Shown one piece after another: positions 12,923-13,919 of a DNA stretch of 13,919 nt (the stretch's first letter is position 1; the number at the start of each line of letters is the position of its first letter). The DNA lies in assembly GCA_946886855.1 (NCBI GenBank), contig CAMPJJ010000125.1, forward strand, positions 1 through 13,919. The letters run 5' to 3'. The DNA is from an uncultured Roseateles sp. GTDB lineage: Bacteria > Pseudomonadota > Gammaproteobacteria > Burkholderiales > Burkholderiaceae. The position numbers and the translations under genes are program-made. The notes beneath the pieces were generated by a model that was not told the DNA's origin, made no database searches, and saw only the letters and a program-made list of their open reading frames with translations.

Positions 12923-13848
12923 CGACGTGCTCCATCCGGATAAACATTCACATAACCTCCACCGGGAAGCTCCACATCCCAGTGAGGCCCGCCATGCGCC
13001 AAGTCACCTGGGTTTGTCGGCACCCAGACATTGCCCTTCGAATCTCGCCAGCCATAACCCCGACCATTTGGATTTCTCACCCAATCCTCTCCACCCTTCG
13101 GATCTTCGAATCCTTCCGCTGTCCCAGGTTTACCAGGTGCCTTTGGGCCTTTAGGATCTTTCGCATCTGCAGGCGGGGCTGCATAAATGTTGCCATCGCT
13201 CTCGTTGGGACTGCGCATCGGGGCCCCGGCCGCCGATTCCGGAGGTGGAATTACTACCGGAGCGCGAGGGCCCCGCAATCGGCTTACGGCTGGGCCAACA
13301 ACATCCCGGCCGATCCAGGCGCCGATACCAACGCCCGCAACCGCTCCTGCTGCACCGCACACTGGGCCGCATATAAGCGTGCCGCCCACCAATCCTTCTT
13401 CGCCACCTGCCACAGGATTCAATCCGTTCGGATCTAATTTACTCAGCGGGCTACCAGTGACATAAACATAAGTATTGATCCCTCCATTCAGTCCAACTGG
13501 ATCACTTTGAACATACCTCCCCGTCGTCCCGTCATAGTCCCGGAAGTAGTTGTAGCTCAGCCCCGAATCCTTGTCGAAGTACTGGCCGGGGAAGCGCAGG
13601 TTGAGGGCGACGGGCGTGAGGCCGCCGGGCGCTTCTTCCGCAATGGTCGTTCCGAACGGCTCGCTGATCCACCGCCAGCGCCCGCCGTTGTTCTTGTCCA
13701 CGAGCACGCGCGCGCGCCGAGGCGGTCCGAGAAGACGTAGAGCACCCACAGCCACCTCGCTGGGCTCGGAGACCCAGCGTCTCCCGTCGTCGCCCCTGTT
13801 CGCTGTCGCGCCCAGGGGCTCAGGTGCGCCGCGGCCTGCACGCCACAC
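12919..13848 (-). CDS. RHS-repeat polymorphic toxin, C-terminal part (5' end beyond the window)
   Basis: The 3' end of an RHS toxin gene. From about 13704 the frame is clearly RHS: 'RVLVDKNNGGRWRWISEPFG', 'LRFPGQYFDKDSGLSYNYFR', 'YDGTTGRYVQSDPVGL', ending at the core boundary LDPNGL (codons at about 13437-13420). Then come a Gly/Ala-rich hydrophobic stretch (GGTLICGPVCGAAGAVAGVG), a Pro/Lys-rich linker, and a terminal domain of about 55 residues, GYGWRDSKGNVWVP ... HGGPHWDV ... GGYVNVYPDG, which resembles the polymorphic toxin type 37 (Ntox37) domain, a predicted nuclease, with His285, His289 and Asp291 as candidate active residues. RHS proteins form a shell around the toxin and are exported, often by type VI secretion. 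Upstream of 13704 the frame is disturbed (see findings). The frame shown stays open to the window end; the 13848 boundary is only a GTG in frame. Confidence 0.8.
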   Translation of the reverse strand: MWRAGRGAPEPLGATANRGDDGRRWVSEPSEVAVGALRLLGPPRRARVLVDKNNGGRWRWISEPFGTTIAEEAPGGLTPVALNLRFPGQYFDKDSGLSYNYFRDYDGTTGRYVQSDPVGLNGGINTYVYVTGSPLSKLDPNGLNPVAGGEEGLVGGTLICGPVCGAAGAVAGVGIGAWIGRDVVGPAVSRLRGPRAPVVIPPPESAAGAPMRSPNESDGNIYAAPPADAKDPKGPKAPGKPGTAEGFEDPKGGEDWVRNPNGRGYGWRDSKGNVWVPTNPGDLAHGGPHWDVELPGGGYVNVYPDGARR

Positions 13849-13919
13849 CCCCCTCGGCGGCGCGGCGCGCCGGGAGCCCCCCCCGCGGTGGGGGGCCAGT
13901 GGAAAGTTGCCGTTGGCTG

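Overview
This is a very GC-rich window whose gene content suggests a betaproteobacterium of the order Burkholderiales. The organism call is inference, from base composition, the style of the RHS protein and the combination of DUF1365/DUF1295/DUF2177 genes with an RpoE-ChrR pair; genus is not determinable.

Layout. Bases 78-3416 hold unrelated housekeeping or unknown genes: a YfbK-like von Willebrand factor A lipoprotein (+), a 72-aa protein with a GTG start (-), a four-helix membrane protein (+) and an 80-aa unknown (+). Bases 3431-11833 form one coherent locus. In its centre, on +, lie an ECF sigma factor of the RpoE/ECF11 type and its zinc-and-cupin anti-sigma factor ChrR, joined by a TGATG overlap. 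On either side, on the - strand, are two lipid-modification operons: (i) FAD-dependent amine-oxidase-like protein, DUF1365 protein, cyclopropane-fatty-acid-synthase-like methyltransferase; (ii) coclaurine-N-methyltransferase-like methyltransferase, DUF1295 membrane reductase-like protein, DUF6134-like secreted protein, DUF2177 membrane protein. In both operons genes overlap by ATGA or lie 10-13 bases apart.

The main result from reading the DNA is that the sigma gene and both operons are each preceded by a site of the same form: a -35 of NRATCC, exactly 18 bases, then a -10 of TANRAG (7223-7252 +; 7121-7150 -; 11804-11833 -). They closely resemble the RpoE promoter remembered from Rhodobacter sphaeroides (TGATCC / TAAGA-like), where RpoE-ChrR answers singlet oxygen and controls methylated and furan fatty acid synthesis. 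I infer a self-regulated photooxidative-stress regulon that remodels membrane lipids with two distinct SAM methyltransferases.

Bases 11870-13919 look like an accessory region with lower GC around 12600-13450. It holds a decayed exported protein gene with two lesions (not visible as a single ORF), and the 3' end of an RHS polymorphic toxin with a C-terminal domain resembling toxin type 37, followed by an ATGA-coupled probable immunity gene. The RHS reading frame is disturbed near 13706-13757, and the window ends in long C and G runs, so sequence error at an assembly edge is possible there. No rRNA, tRNA, CRISPR array, insertion sequence or clear intrinsic terminator was seen.
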